A stretch of DNA of 64,000 nt, from NCBI RefSeq assembly GCF_008275125.1, contig NZ_CP043473.1, positions 2,170,001 to 2,234,000 on the forward strand. Reading direction: 5' to 3'. Under the pieces are notes generated by a model, which made no database searches, was not told the origin of the DNA, and saw only the letters and a list, made by a program, of their open reading frames with translations. The stretch comes from Chromobacterium paludis (GTDB lineage Bacteria > Pseudomonadota > Gammaproteobacteria > Burkholderiales > Chromobacteriaceae). The position numbers were made by a program, and so were the translations under genes. Position 1 is the stretch's first letter; each line of letters begins with the position of its first letter. Shown here piece after piece: positions 55,272-63,941 of this stretch.

Positions 55272-56611
55272 TCCTCGCCGGCCACCATCATGCCGCCTAT
55301 CAGCACCGAGCCGATGCGGCGGCCGCCGCGGTCCAGCGTGTCGCTGCCTATGGCTTCGATATTGAGGAACATATCGCGCAAATTGCCGGCGATGGTGATT
55401 TCCTCCACCGGGTAGGCGATCACGCCGTTCTCCACCCAGAAACCGGCCGCGCCGCGCGAATAATCGCCGGTCACCGTGTTGACGCCCTGGCCCAACAGCT
55501 CCGTCACCAGGAGGCCGCTGCCCATCTGGCTCAGCAGCTCGGCCAGGCTCTCGCCGGTGGTATGCACCACCAGGTTATGCGCGCCGCCGGCGTTGCCGGT
55601 GGTTTGCATGCCCAGCTTGCGCGCCGAGTAGCTGGACAAGAGATAGCCCTGCAACACGCCGCCGTCCACCAGCCGGCGAGACTGCGTCGCCACGCCCTCG
55701 TTGTCGAAGGCGCTGCTGGCCAGGCCGCGCAGCAGGAAGGGATCTTCGTCTATCGTCACCTTGGCCGCCATCACCGGCTTGCCCAGCGAATCCAGCAGAA
55801 AAGACGATTTGCGGTACAGATTGCCGCCGCTGATCGCCGCGGTCAGGTGGCCTAGCAAGGACATCGCCACCGGCGCCTCGAACAGCACCGGATACTGGCC
55901 GGTCTTGACCCGGCGCGCGCCCAGGCGGCGCACGGCGCGCTCGCCGGCGGTGCGGCCTATCTCCTCCACCGGCGCCAGGTCGTCGCGATGGCGCGCGGCG
56001 GAATACCAGTAATCGCGCTGCATCACACCGCCCTCTTCCGCCACCACGGCGGCGGACAGGCTGTGGCGGCTGCTGCGGAAACCGCCGCGGAAGCCGTGGC
56101 TGTTGGCGTAGGCGAACTGGCTGGCTTGCGCCGACACGCTGGCGCCTTCGGAATTGCGGATGCGGGCATCCACCGCGCGCGCGCTATCCTCGCAACGGCG
56201 CGCCAGCTCGATGGCCTGCTCCACCGGCAGCTGCCACGGATGGTACAGGTCCAGGTCAGGCAGGTTGTCGGCCAAAAGCTGCGGATCGGCCAAGCCGGCG
56301 CAATCGTCTTCCGCCGTGTAGCGCGCGATGTCCAGCGCCGCGCGCACGGTATCGGCCAGCGCCGCGTCGGAAAAATCGGACGTGCTGGCATGGCCTTTCT
56401 TCTGGCCCAGATAAACGGTGACGCTGACGCCCTTGTCCTGGTTGTATTCTATGGTCTCCACTTCGGACAGGCGCACGCTGACGGTCTGGCCGACACCTTC
56501 GGAAACGTCAGCCTCGGCGGCGCTGGCGCCCAGCTGGCGCGCCAGCTCTAGCACGCGATCCGCGATGCCGCCCAAGGTTTCAGAACTGAAACTGAATGTC
56601 TTATCTGCCAT
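55268..56611 (-). CDS. pmbA: Metalloprotease PmbA (TldE)
   Basis: PmbA/TldE forms a protease with TldD that matures microcin-type peptides and degrades some proteins. The 447-residue protein matches the family length and has an N-terminal fold with SEVETIEYNQDKGVSVTVY and a C-terminal core with LLSSYSARKLG and NLVVHTTGESLAELLSQMGS. PmbA lacks the HExxxH metal site itself, as usual; that lies in TldD. It heads the pmbA-alkB-alkA operon and is divergent from darP. Confidence 0.95.
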   Translation of the reverse strand: MADKTFSFSSETLGGIADRVLELARQLGASAAEADVSEGVGQTVSVRLSEVETIEYNQDKGVSVTVYLGQKKGHASTSDFSDAALADTVRAALDIARYTAEDDCAGLADPQLLADNLPDLDLYHPWQLPVEQAIELARRCEDSARAVDARIRNSEGASVSAQASQFAYANSHGFRGGFRSSRHSLSAAVVAEEGGVMQRDYWYSAARHRDDLAPVEEIGRTAGERAVRRLGARRVKTGQYPVLFEAPVAMSLLGHLTAAISGGNLYRKSSFLLDSLGKPVMAAKVTIDEDPFLLRGLASSAFDNEGVATQSRRLVDGGVLQGYLLSSYSARKLGMQTTGNAGGAHNLVVHTTGESLAELLSQMGSGLLVTELLGQGVNTVTGDYSRGAAGFWVENGVIAYPVEEITIAGNLRDMFLNIEAIGSDTLDRGGRRIGSVLIGGMMVAGEE

Positions 56612-56694
56612 AGTATCTTTCGGAACAGTGGAAACGGCCGGCGGCCTTTTCCGGTATCATACCAGCCTTGAAAACCGAGTGAGACCTAGCAACA

Positions 56695-57246
56695 ATGACC
56701 GACCACCAGAACGACGACGGTTTCGTCAGCAAGTCCCAGCGCAAGCGCGACATGGACGCGCTGCAGGATCTGGGCCGCGAGCTGGTCGAGCTGTCCAAGG
56801 ACACGCTGAAAAAGATGCAGCTGCCGGAAGACCTGCTCACCGCCGTACTGGACTATAAACGCTTCACCGCCAACGGCGCCCTGCGCCGCCAGATGCAATA
56901 CATCGGCAAGCTGATGCGCGACGTCGACCCCGAGCCCATCCAGCAATACCTGCAGATACTCAAGGGCGAATCGTCCGAGCACATCGCCTGGCAGAAGCTG
57001 CTGGAGCGCTGGCGCGACAAGCTGATGGCCGATGACGCCAATCAGCCCTTGTTCCTGCAAAGCTTCCCCGAGACCGATCCCAAGCAACTGCACTCGCTGG
57101 TGCGCCAGTCGCGCAAGGAAAAACAGGACAACAAGCCGCCCAAGGCCTTCCGTCAGCTGTACCAGCTGATCAAGGAGCAGATTCCGGAACCGGGCAAGCC
57201 GCGCATCTGGAACAAGGATGGGGACGAGGAAGAGGACGAAGCGTAA
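56695..57246 (+). CDS. darP: DarP/YjgA-family ribosome assembly factor (DUF615)
   Basis: The 183-residue protein matches the DUF615 family, which binds the large ribosomal subunit during late assembly. The conserved SKSQRKRDMDALQDLGRELV start, the RRQMQYIGKLMRDVD middle and the RQLYQLIKEQ end are present. The C-terminal tail is strongly acidic. It overlaps mogA by one base. Confidence 0.94.
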   Translation: MTDHQNDDGFVSKSQRKRDMDALQDLGRELVELSKDTLKKMQLPEDLLTAVLDYKRFTANGALRRQMQYIGKLMRDVDPEPIQQYLQILKGESSEHIAWQKLLERWRDKLMADDANQPLFLQSFPETDPKQLHSLVRQSRKEKQDNKPPKAFRQLYQLIKEQIPEPGKPRIWNKDGDEEEDEA

Positions 57247-57824
57247 TGCTGAAGATAGGCCTGGTTTCCATTTCCGATCGCGCAAGCCAGGGCGTATACG
57301 AAGACAAGGGCCTGCCCGCGCTGCAAGACTGGCTGGCACGCGCGCTGGCCACGCCGTTTGAGACGGTGTTGCGTTTGATCCCGGACGAGCAGCCCGGCAT
57401 CGAAGCCGTTTTGAAAGCGCTGGTGGACGACGAAGGCTGCCAGTTGGTGCTGACCACCGGCGGCACCGGCCCCGCCCCGCGCGATGTGACGCCGGACGCC
57501 ACGCTGGCGGTGGCGGACCGCCTGATGCCGGGTTTTGGCGAACAAATGCGCCAGATCAGCCTGCGCTTCGTGCCCACCGCCATCCTGTCGCGCCAGGTCG
57601 GCGTGATCCGCAAGCAAAGCCTGATTCTGAACCTGCCCGGCCAGCCCAAGGCCATCCAGGAAACGCTGGAAGGCCTGCGCGGCGCCGACGGCAAGGTGGA
57701 AGTGCCCGGCGTCTTCGCCGCCGTGCCCTATTGCCTGGACCTGATAGGCGCGCCCTACATCGAAACCCATGAGGCGGTGGTCAAGGCCTTCCGCCCCAAA
57801 TCTGCCATCAAGCCGGCGCCATGA
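57246..57824 (+). CDS. mogA: Molybdopterin adenylyltransferase
   Basis: MogA adenylates molybdopterin before molybdenum insertion. The 192-residue protein has the conserved LVLTTGGTGPAPRDVTPDAT motif near residue 64 and SLILNLPGQPKAIQETL near residue 122. It follows darP with a one-base overlap and overlaps the YheT gene by four bases. Confidence 0.94.
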   Translation: MLKIGLVSISDRASQGVYEDKGLPALQDWLARALATPFETVLRLIPDEQPGIEAVLKALVDDEGCQLVLTTGGTGPAPRDVTPDATLAVADRLMPGFGEQMRQISLRFVPTAILSRQVGVIRKQSLILNLPGQPKAIQETLEGLRGADGKVEVPGVFAAVPYCLDLIGAPYIETHEAVVKAFRPKSAIKPAP

Positions 57825-58771
57825 ACTACCGCGCGCCGGCATGGCTGCGCGGCGGCCATGCCCAAACCATCTGGCCCGCGCTGGCCGTCAAGGTGGACCC
57901 GCCGCCGTACCGGCGGGAACTGTGGGACACCCCGGACGGCGCCAGCATCGCGCTGGACTTCGTCGACGGCCAGGCCGGCGCGCCGCTGGTGGTGCTGTTT
58001 CACGGACTGGAAGGCAGCAGCGCCAGCCATTACGCCAAGGCGCTGATGCAGGCCGTGGCCGCGCGCGGCTGGCACGGCGTGGTGTCGCATTTTCGCGGCT
58101 GCGGCGGCGTGGACAATCCGCTGCCGCGCGCCTACCACGCCGGCGACGCGGCGGAAGTGCGCTGGATCTTGCAAAGGCTGTCTGCCCGCTTCGCCGCCCT
58201 GGCCGCCGTCGGCGTGTCGCTGGGCGGCAGCATGCTGCTGAATTACCTGGCGGAAGAAGGCGACGGCGCGCTGCCGCTGGCCGCCGCCGCCGTCTCCGCG
58301 CCGCTGGACCTGGTGGCCGCCAGCACCCGGCTGGACCGCGGCCTGGGCAAGCTGCTGTACACCCGCATGTTCATGGACACCCTGAAGCCCAAGGCCATGG
58401 CCTCCCTGCAGCGCCATCCCGGCCTGTTCGACGCCGCCCGCCTGCGCCGCGCCCGCACCTTCATCGAGTTCGATGATCTGGTCACCGCGCCGCTGCACGG
58501 TTTCGGCACCGCGCTGAACTACTGGACGCAGGCCAGCAGCAAGCCCAAGCTGGCCAGCATCGCCCGCCCCACCCTGGTGCTCAATGCGCGCAATGATCCC
58601 TTCCTGCCGGAGAGCGCGCTGCCGGAACCCTCGCAGGTTTCGGCCACGGTCACGCTGGACTTCCCCGAGGACGGCGGCCACGTCGGCTTCGCCACCGGCC
58701 CCTTCCCCGGCCATATAGATTGGCTGCCGCAACGCTTGCTGGAATTCATCGCGCCACATCTGCCAGGCTGA
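57821..58771 (+). CDS. YheT-family alpha/beta hydrolase
   Basis: The 316-residue protein opens WLRGGHAQTIWPAL, the signature start of YheT, and has the oxyanion-region motif LFHGLEGSSASHYAKAL, the nucleophile GVSLGGSM (Ser at about residue 130) and a C-terminal DGGHVGFATG with the catalytic His. Substrates of this family are not known. It is the last of the darP-mogA-yheT operon. Confidence 0.93.
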   Translation: MNYRAPAWLRGGHAQTIWPALAVKVDPPPYRRELWDTPDGASIALDFVDGQAGAPLVVLFHGLEGSSASHYAKALMQAVAARGWHGVVSHFRGCGGVDNPLPRAYHAGDAAEVRWILQRLSARFAALAAVGVSLGGSMLLNYLAEEGDGALPLAAAAVSAPLDLVAASTRLDRGLGKLLYTRMFMDTLKPKAMASLQRHPGLFDAARLRRARTFIEFDDLVTAPLHGFGTALNYWTQASSKPKLASIARPTLVLNARNDPFLPESALPEPSQVSATVTLDFPEDGGHVGFATGPFPGHIDWLPQRLLEFIAPHLPG

Positions 58772-58840
58772 AATGCCAACAGCATTGACAATTCGCCCAC
58801 AGACCAGGCATGGTGGACCTTCCCCATCTGGAGATCCGCC

Positions 58841-59353
58841 ATGACTATCGCCACGCCAGCAGAACGCACTCTCACCGTCCAATGGGACGACCCCATGACC
58901 GGCGCGCGCGCCGCCCGCGATTTGTCGGGCCTCGATTATCTGCGGGCGATGGCGGACGGCAGCCTGCCGCCGCCTCCGGTAGCGAAGCTGCTAGGTTTCG
59001 ACTTTGCCCGCGCGGAAAAGGGCGAGGTGGAGTTCGTTTTCCATCCGCACGAGTCTCAATTCAATCCCATCGGCACGGTTCACGGCGGCGTGATCAGCAC
59101 GCTGCTGGATTCCGCCATGGGCTGCAGCGTCCATTCCCTGTTGCCCCAGGGCAAGGCCTACACCACGCTGGAGTTGAAGGTGAACTTCGTCCGCGCCGTG
59201 CTGCCCGCCAATGGGAAACTGCTATGCCGCGGCAAGGTGATCCACGCCGGCGGCCGGATGGCCACCGCGGAAGGCCATTTGCAGGACGAGACGGGAAAGC
59301 TGTACGCTCATGCCACCACCACTTGCATGATCTTCGACGCGCCGGCTGCCTGA
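58841..59353 (+). CDS. PaaI-family acyl-CoA thioesterase
   Basis: The 170-residue hot-dog-fold protein has the conserved motif NPIGTVHGGVISTLLDSAMG, typical of PaaI-type thioesterases, with an N-terminal extension of about 40 residues. The substrate is likely an aryl- or acyl-CoA, but no degradation pathway is adjacent. GGAG lies about nine bases before the ATG. Confidence 0.9.
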   Translation: MTIATPAERTLTVQWDDPMTGARAARDLSGLDYLRAMADGSLPPPPVAKLLGFDFARAEKGEVEFVFHPHESQFNPIGTVHGGVISTLLDSAMGCSVHSLLPQGKAYTTLELKVNFVRAVLPANGKLLCRGKVIHAGGRMATAEGHLQDETGKLYAHATTTCMIFDAPAA

Positions 59354-59384
59354 CCCAGGGCTAGCGCCCTTCAAGGACCGCTTT

Positions 59385-59954
59385 ATGCTTCGTCGCACCG
59401 CCCTCATCGCGCTGCTGGCCGCACTCTCCGGCTGCGCCAGCATCGCCAGCCGGCTGCATGGCTCGCTGACGCCCCCGCCGGGACAGGCCTACGCCATCGT
59501 CTCCCTGGTCGGCAAGGCCTTCGATCCCGACCGCGCCACCATAGGCCTGACAGTCAGCGACGCACAGGGCCGTCCAGCGGCGCAGGAAGTCGCCAGCCTG
59601 CTCACTGACACGGTATTCGGCGAGCAAGGCATGTCGGAAGGCAAGCTAGCGCTGTTGACGCTGCCGCCGGGCGACTACCGCCTGTCCGGCGCCTGGGCGC
59701 ACTGGGTAGAGGAAGGCGCGTTCGGCGCAGAAATGAAGATGAAGCAGTTCCGCCTGGACGCCCCTTTCCGCCTGGCGCCCAACGAAACGGTCTATCTGGG
59801 CGAAGTATGGATGGACCTATCCTTCCTGCCCGAGGTCCAGTTGCGTGACGAGCGCGGACGCGACTTTAGCCACATGCGGCGGGTGTGGAAAATCGACAAT
59901 CTGGATCAAGTCCGGCTCAGGCCATTGGCGCAGACCGCGCCCGTCCAGCCCTGA
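59385..59954 (+). CDS. Putative lipoprotein
   Basis: The 189-residue precursor has a signal peptide with a lipobox ending LSGC (residues 13-16), so Cys16 should be lipidated. The rest is a predicted beta-rich domain with LTLPPGDYRLSGAWAHW near residue 90. I do not recognise a family. It is 31 bp after the thioesterase and may be transcribed with it. Confidence 0.82.
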   Translation: MLRRTALIALLAALSGCASIASRLHGSLTPPPGQAYAIVSLVGKAFDPDRATIGLTVSDAQGRPAAQEVASLLTDTVFGEQGMSEGKLALLTLPPGDYRLSGAWAHWVEEGAFGAEMKMKQFRLDAPFRLAPNETVYLGEVWMDLSFLPEVQLRDERGRDFSHMRRVWKIDNLDQVRLRPLAQTAPVQP

Positions 59955-59960
59955 GTCCCG

Positions 59961-61115
59961 TCAAGGCTTGTACCACAAGCGGTATAGATACGTGGGCTTG
60001 ATCGCGGCGGCGGCCGCCGCCACCGGCTCCAGCACCTGGTAAGCGGACTGGCGGGTGTCGCGCAGCAATGGGTCGACATACGGCGGCCCGTCCAGCTTGC
60101 GCAGGGCCGCCACTTTGGGGGTGTTGGCCTTGTCGCCTCTATGCGTCACCACCGCCACCTCGTTGCTGGCCAGCCGCACGAAGCTGCCCGGCGGATAAAT
60201 GCCCAGCTCCTTGACCAGCAACGAGACATGCGCCGGCGGGAACTGCCCCAGTTCGCCGCGAAACAGACTGCCCAGCACCTGGGCCGGCAGCTGCGGCTGA
60301 TGCGCGCAGGCGCATACCAGATCCACCATCTGCAGCAACAGCGCGTCCGGGTCGATCTCCTCCCCGGCCAGCCCCAGCGGAAAGCCGGTGCCATCCTGAC
60401 GCTCATGGTGCTGCAGCACCAGGCGGTGCCAGCGCTCATCTTCCACGCCCGCTTCGCGCAGCAACGCTGACGCCAGCACCGGGTGGGCAAACATCAACTC
60501 CTGCTGCGTCTGATCCATGGGCTCGCTTTGCGCGGCCAACTGGTTCAGCAGGCCGGTGATGGCCAGATTCATGCTCAGAGCGGCGCCCAGCAAGGGCCGC
60601 AACTCCGCCTCGCTCCGCCCCAGCCTGCGCCCCAGCACCGCCAGGATGGCCGCCACATGCACGCTTTGCGCGCTGCCGATATCCTGGAACGGTAACAGGA
60701 AGACGCTGGCCAGCAAGCCGTCGCAGTGCCGCTGGCTCAAGACCAGCAGGCTGTCCGCCATGTCCTGCAGGCTGGCGGACAAATCACGCACCGCCAGGCC
60801 ATGCAACAGCACGCCTTCCGCTCGACGCTGCAAAAACGCCATCTCCTGCAAGGGATTGGCGCTGTTGCGCAATTGCTGCGCCTCCCGCTCCCGCTGCGCG
60901 GCCCGCTCCAGCCGCTCCCGCTCCAGCCTGGCATCCACCTCATCGCTGTCACCATGGCCTATTCGGCCCAGCCGGTCCCGCAGGTCCTCCGTCAGGACGT
61001 AGTGCCCCTTCTTCAGCAGCAGCACGCCGTTTTTGGCGTAAATGTCCACCGGCACTTGTTGGCCGAAGCGCACGAAATTGCGTGGCAGTTTTACCTTTGG
61101 CGACGAATCCGTCAT
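59961..61115 (-). CDS. Degenerate HD-GYP-domain protein
   Basis: The 384-residue protein has an N-terminal part seen in many HD-GYP proteins (GVLLLKKGHYVLTEDLRDRL, about residues 30-49), a coiled-coil segment rich in Arg and Glu (about 60-85) and an HD-GYP-like core. The later motif QHHERQDGTGFPLGLAG is nearly canonical, with Phe for Tyr, but the defining HD pair is replaced by SMN (AALSMNLAITG). Two metal ligands are therefore missing, and c-di-GMP hydrolysis seems unlikely. It may bind the nucleotide or a partner. No downstream partner gene is obvious. Confidence 0.85.
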   Translation of the reverse strand: MTDSSPKVKLPRNFVRFGQQVPVDIYAKNGVLLLKKGHYVLTEDLRDRLGRIGHGDSDEVDARLERERLERAAQREREAQQLRNSANPLQEMAFLQRRAEGVLLHGLAVRDLSASLQDMADSLLVLSQRHCDGLLASVFLLPFQDIGSAQSVHVAAILAVLGRRLGRSEAELRPLLGAALSMNLAITGLLNQLAAQSEPMDQTQQELMFAHPVLASALLREAGVEDERWHRLVLQHHERQDGTGFPLGLAGEEIDPDALLLQMVDLVCACAHQPQLPAQVLGSLFRGELGQFPPAHVSLLVKELGIYPPGSFVRLASNEVAVVTHRGDKANTPKVAALRKLDGPPYVDPLLRDTRQSAYQVLEPVAAAAAAIKPTYLYRLWYKP

Positions 61116-61353
61116 ATTTCACTTGCAGAGTTGCGCCGGCGCCTGCCGGCTAGTCTTTCCAATGCTGCCCCGTCGCCGTACCTGTGGTCTTGGCTGGTGC
61201 CGAGGGCCGGGCGACGTGAACCGTATCCGAATCGGCGCGATGCGCGCATAAGGTTGCAGCGATAGTTTTGTTAGCGATTCTTAATGCTTGCAATAGCATT
61301 TTATGCGGTTTTTGCGCCGGCCGCGCAAGCAACCGCGATATGGGAGCGCAGAG
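61116..61353. other. Intergenic region between the HD-GYP-like and hydrolase genes
   Basis: This 238-bp divergent gap contains no clear gene. An inverted repeat AATGCT-N6-AGCATT lies at 61283-61300, about 50 bp before the hydrolase start, and could be an operator. Confidence 0.3.
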
Positions 61354-62199
61354 ATGATCCAAGACTCAACCCCGATGAACCGCCGCCACTTCCTAGCCGG
61401 CGCCGGCAGCCTGGGTTTCGCCCTGGCGGTGCAGCCCGTCGCGGCCAGCGCCATCCTCACCGACAGCCAGGATTTGCAGACCGGCGTGCCGGCCATAGGC
61501 ACCGAGGATGGCATCATGCCTGGCTATTATGCTAGGCCCGCGGCAAGCAAGACAGCGCCGCCGCTGGTCATTGTCATCCAGGAAATCTTCGGCGTGCACG
61601 CCCACATTCAGGATCTGTGCCGCCGGCTGGCCAAACAAGGCTATTTCGCCGTGGCGCCGGAGCTGTATTTCCGCCACGGCAATCCCGCCCAGGCGCCCGA
61701 CATCGACACGCTGCTGCGCGATCTGGTGTCCCAGGTGTCCGACCGGGAAGTGCAGGACGATCTGGACGCGACTTGGCGCTGGGCCGGCGCACACGGCGCC
61801 GATCAGACGCGCGCCGCCGCAGTCGGCTTTTGCTGGGGCGGGCGCCAGGCCTGGCTCTATGCCTCGCATAACCACCAGCTCAAGGCCGCAGCGGCGTGGT
61901 ATGGCAAGCTGGAGGGAGGGGTCAATGAAAAAACGCCGCGCCATCCGCTCGACATCGTCCTGCAACTGGACGTGCCGGTGCTGGGACTATACGGCGGGCA
62001 GGACGCCAGCATCCCCCTCTCATCGGTGAATAAGATGCAGGCGGCGTTGAAGGAAGCCGACAGCTCAAGCGAAATCGTCGTCTATCCCGACGCCGGCCAT
62101 GGTTTCAATGCCGACTACCGCCCTAGTTACCGCCCGCGCGACGCGCAAGACGGCTGGCAGAAGATGCTGGACTGGTTCGCCCGGCACGGCGCGCGCTGA
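61354..62199 (+). CDS. Dienelactone hydrolase-family protein with Tat signal
   Basis: The roughly 281-residue precursor begins with a twin-arginine signal (NRRHFLAGAG, about residues 8-17, then a hydrophobic stretch ending AASA). The body has the family nucleophile motif GFCWGGR (Cys at about residue 158) and a C-terminal DAGHGF with the His. ATG 61354 follows GGAG. The substrate is not known; no aromatic degradation genes are adjacent. Confidence 0.9.
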   Translation: MIQDSTPMNRRHFLAGAGSLGFALAVQPVAASAILTDSQDLQTGVPAIGTEDGIMPGYYARPAASKTAPPLVIVIQEIFGVHAHIQDLCRRLAKQGYFAVAPELYFRHGNPAQAPDIDTLLRDLVSQVSDREVQDDLDATWRWAGAHGADQTRAAAVGFCWGGRQAWLYASHNHQLKAAAAWYGKLEGGVNEKTPRHPLDIVLQLDVPVLGLYGGQDASIPLSSVNKMQAALKEADSSSEIVVYPDAGHGFNADYRPSYRPRDAQDGWQKMLDWFARHGAR

Positions 62200-62217
62200 A
62201 CGCGGCAGCGCGCCTGC

Positions 62218-63324
62218 TCAACGTCCGCCCACCACGTTGCGCATTTCCAGGCGGGCGCGCACCACCTGATTCAGCAGCTGCAGCCACACCGGGTGAAACT
62301 GGCGCTCGGACGCGTTCAGCTCCGCCACGCCGCGCAGCATGGCGCGGCGTGGCCCTTGCTGGACATGCTTGAGCGTCACTGATTCGAACGCGTCCACCAA
62401 AGACAGCAGACAGGCGCCCTCGCATATCTCCGCGCCCTTCAGGCCATCTGGATAGCCGCTGCCATCCTGCGATTCATGGTGCTGCAACACCATGCGCGCG
62501 GCCTCCTCCCATCCGGGCATGCGCTCCAGCAAGCCGCCGGCCCAGCCCGGATGCGACGCCATCTGCCGCCTGTCCTCTTCCGTCAGCCGGCCCGCCTTCA
62601 GCCAGAGGGCCTCCGGCAGCAGCAACATGCCGATATCGTGCATGTAGACCGCGGCGGCCAGCTGCTCCATGCTGAGCGGCTTTGCCGCCAGCCGGTTGAT
62701 GTCCAGCGCCAGCGTCAGGTTGCGCTCGGTGCGGCCGGCAAACGCCGGCACCCGCTGCTCAAACTGCATCGCCAGGGAGCGGAAAAACTGCAAGTCCGCG
62801 AACAGGTGCCCGCCCAGCCCGCTTGCGGCCACCGTAAGGCTGGCCTGCATCGGAGTGGTCGCCCCCATCACCGTGCCCACCAGCTTGGCGCAAGCCTGCG
62901 GCAATTCATTCGGCCCGGCCTCCGCCAGCTTTTCCAAACCTGGCAGCAAAGCGCGCAGCAGCCTGTCATCGGGCATTTCATCATTGGCGATCTCGTCCAA
63001 CAGCATCACCAATTGATCAGACACCAGCAGCAACACGTCGCCCACCGCATCCTGGTAGTTCAGCTCGTTCTGCCGGATCCTGTCGAGAAGAGTCTCCAAA
63101 GCATGGACATAAGGAATGACGAAATGGACCTGGCACAGGCTGGCATCGCCCTTGATGCTGTGCAGGATGCGAAACAGCTGGGCGATCTTGTCCGCATCGC
63201 GGCTGCCGTCGCCCAGCTGGCAAACCAGTTGCTCCAGTTGCGGCGCGTAGTCGGATACCGCGTCGCGGAAATCCTGAAACGCGATAGGATCCACCACTTC
63301 CAGCAAGACAGGCTGTGTAGCCAT
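62218..63324 (-). CDS. Hpt-HD-GYP fusion protein, probable c-di-GMP phosphodiesterase
   Basis: The roughly 368-residue protein has an N-terminal histidine-phosphotransfer domain, with its phosphorylatable His in ILHSIKGDASL (about residue 55), and a C-terminal HD-GYP domain. The HD pair (YMHDIGMLLLP) and QHHESQDGSGYPDGLKG are intact, so it should hydrolyse cyclic di-GMP; the Lys of HDxGK is replaced by Met. This order, Hpt fused to an HD-GYP effector, would allow a phosphorelay to control output. I chose the ATG at 63324, with GGAG upstream; the ATG at 63339 is an alternative. Confidence 0.85.
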   Translation of the reverse strand: MATQPVLLEVVDPIAFQDFRDAVSDYAPQLEQLVCQLGDGSRDADKIAQLFRILHSIKGDASLCQVHFVIPYVHALETLLDRIRQNELNYQDAVGDVLLLVSDQLVMLLDEIANDEMPDDRLLRALLPGLEKLAEAGPNELPQACAKLVGTVMGATTPMQASLTVAASGLGGHLFADLQFFRSLAMQFEQRVPAFAGRTERNLTLALDINRLAAKPLSMEQLAAAVYMHDIGMLLLPEALWLKAGRLTEEDRRQMASHPGWAGGLLERMPGWEEAARMVLQHHESQDGSGYPDGLKGAEICEGACLLSLVDAFESVTLKHVQQGPRRAMLRGVAELNASERQFHPVWLQLLNQVVRARLEMRNVVGGR

Positions 63325-63387
63325 TGCAGCGTTCTCCATGCCTCATGATTAGTCCAGTATATGCAAACCGCGTCGCGGCGCATTTTC

Positions 63388-63416
63388 TTGACATGGAAAC
63401 ATGTGAGCTGTAATTC
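63388..63416 (+). promoter_or_regulatory. Candidate promoter of the cold-shock gene
   Basis: TTGACA at 63388-63393 and TAATTC at 63411-63416, 17 bases apart, direct transcription towards the cold-shock gene. The -35 is perfect, the -10 only moderate. An ACATG-GAAA-CATGT hairpin overlaps the -35. Confidence 0.4.
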
Positions 63417-63648
63417 ACATTCAAAAAATGTAAATGTCCTGACCAAAGGTATTAAAGATTCGTAAAAACAGGAGATTCCTGCAGAAAATGCTTGCCACGC
63501 GCAGCAACTAGAGGCACTATGCCTGCCTGCAGGATGCTCAAGTTGTGGATGTGTAGTTGTCGTAGTGGCAATAGGCCGTACCTCAGTCGCCATTTCCCTT
63601 GATCTTCGTGCCTTTTTATTCAACTGCTCGTTTTGAGGAATTAACAAA
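63417..63648 (+). other. Probable long 5' leader of the cold-shock gene
   Basis: This stretch lies between the candidate promoter and the start codon and has no gene. Long structured leaders are usual for cold-shock genes and often act as temperature sensors. A CAGGA-GAT-TCCTG hairpin lies at 63470-63482. No conserved cold box was recognised. Confidence 0.4.
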
Positions 63649-63852
63649 ATGGCAACCGGTACCGTTAAGTGGTTCAACGACTCCAAAGGTTTTGGCTTCA
63701 TCACCCCGGATGAAGGCGGCGACGACGTTTTCGCTCACTTCTCCCAAATCAACGCCAAAGGCTTCCGCACCCTGGCTGAAAACCAGCGCGTGAGCTTCGA
63801 CATCGTCGATGGCCCGAAGGGCAAGCAAGCCTCCAACATCCAGCCGATGTAA
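63649..63852 (+). CDS. Cold-shock protein (CspA family)
   Basis: The 67-residue protein is a single cold-shock domain that binds single-stranded RNA and DNA and resolves structure. RNP1 (KGFGFITP) and RNP2 (DVFAHFSQI) are intact. GAGGA lies before the ATG. The leader is long, which suggests regulation in the leader, and a strong terminator follows. Confidence 0.97.
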   Translation: MATGTVKWFNDSKGFGFITPDEGGDDVFAHFSQINAKGFRTLAENQRVSFDIVDGPKGKQASNIQPM

Positions 63853-63882
63853 TCTCTCTTAAGAGACCATCGACCAGATGAG

Positions 63883-63908
63883 AAAACCCGGATCCGTCCG
63901 GGTTTTTT
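63883..63908 (+). terminator. Terminator after the cold-shock gene
   Basis: AAAACCCGGA-TCCG-TCCGGGTTTT forms a perfect 10-bp stem that runs into a T tract, about 30 bp after the stop codon. A 12-bp palindrome, TCTCTTAAGAGA, precedes it at 63855-63866. Confidence 0.9.
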
Positions 63909-63941
63909 GCATTTTGAATCACACCAATAGCGGAGCCATCC

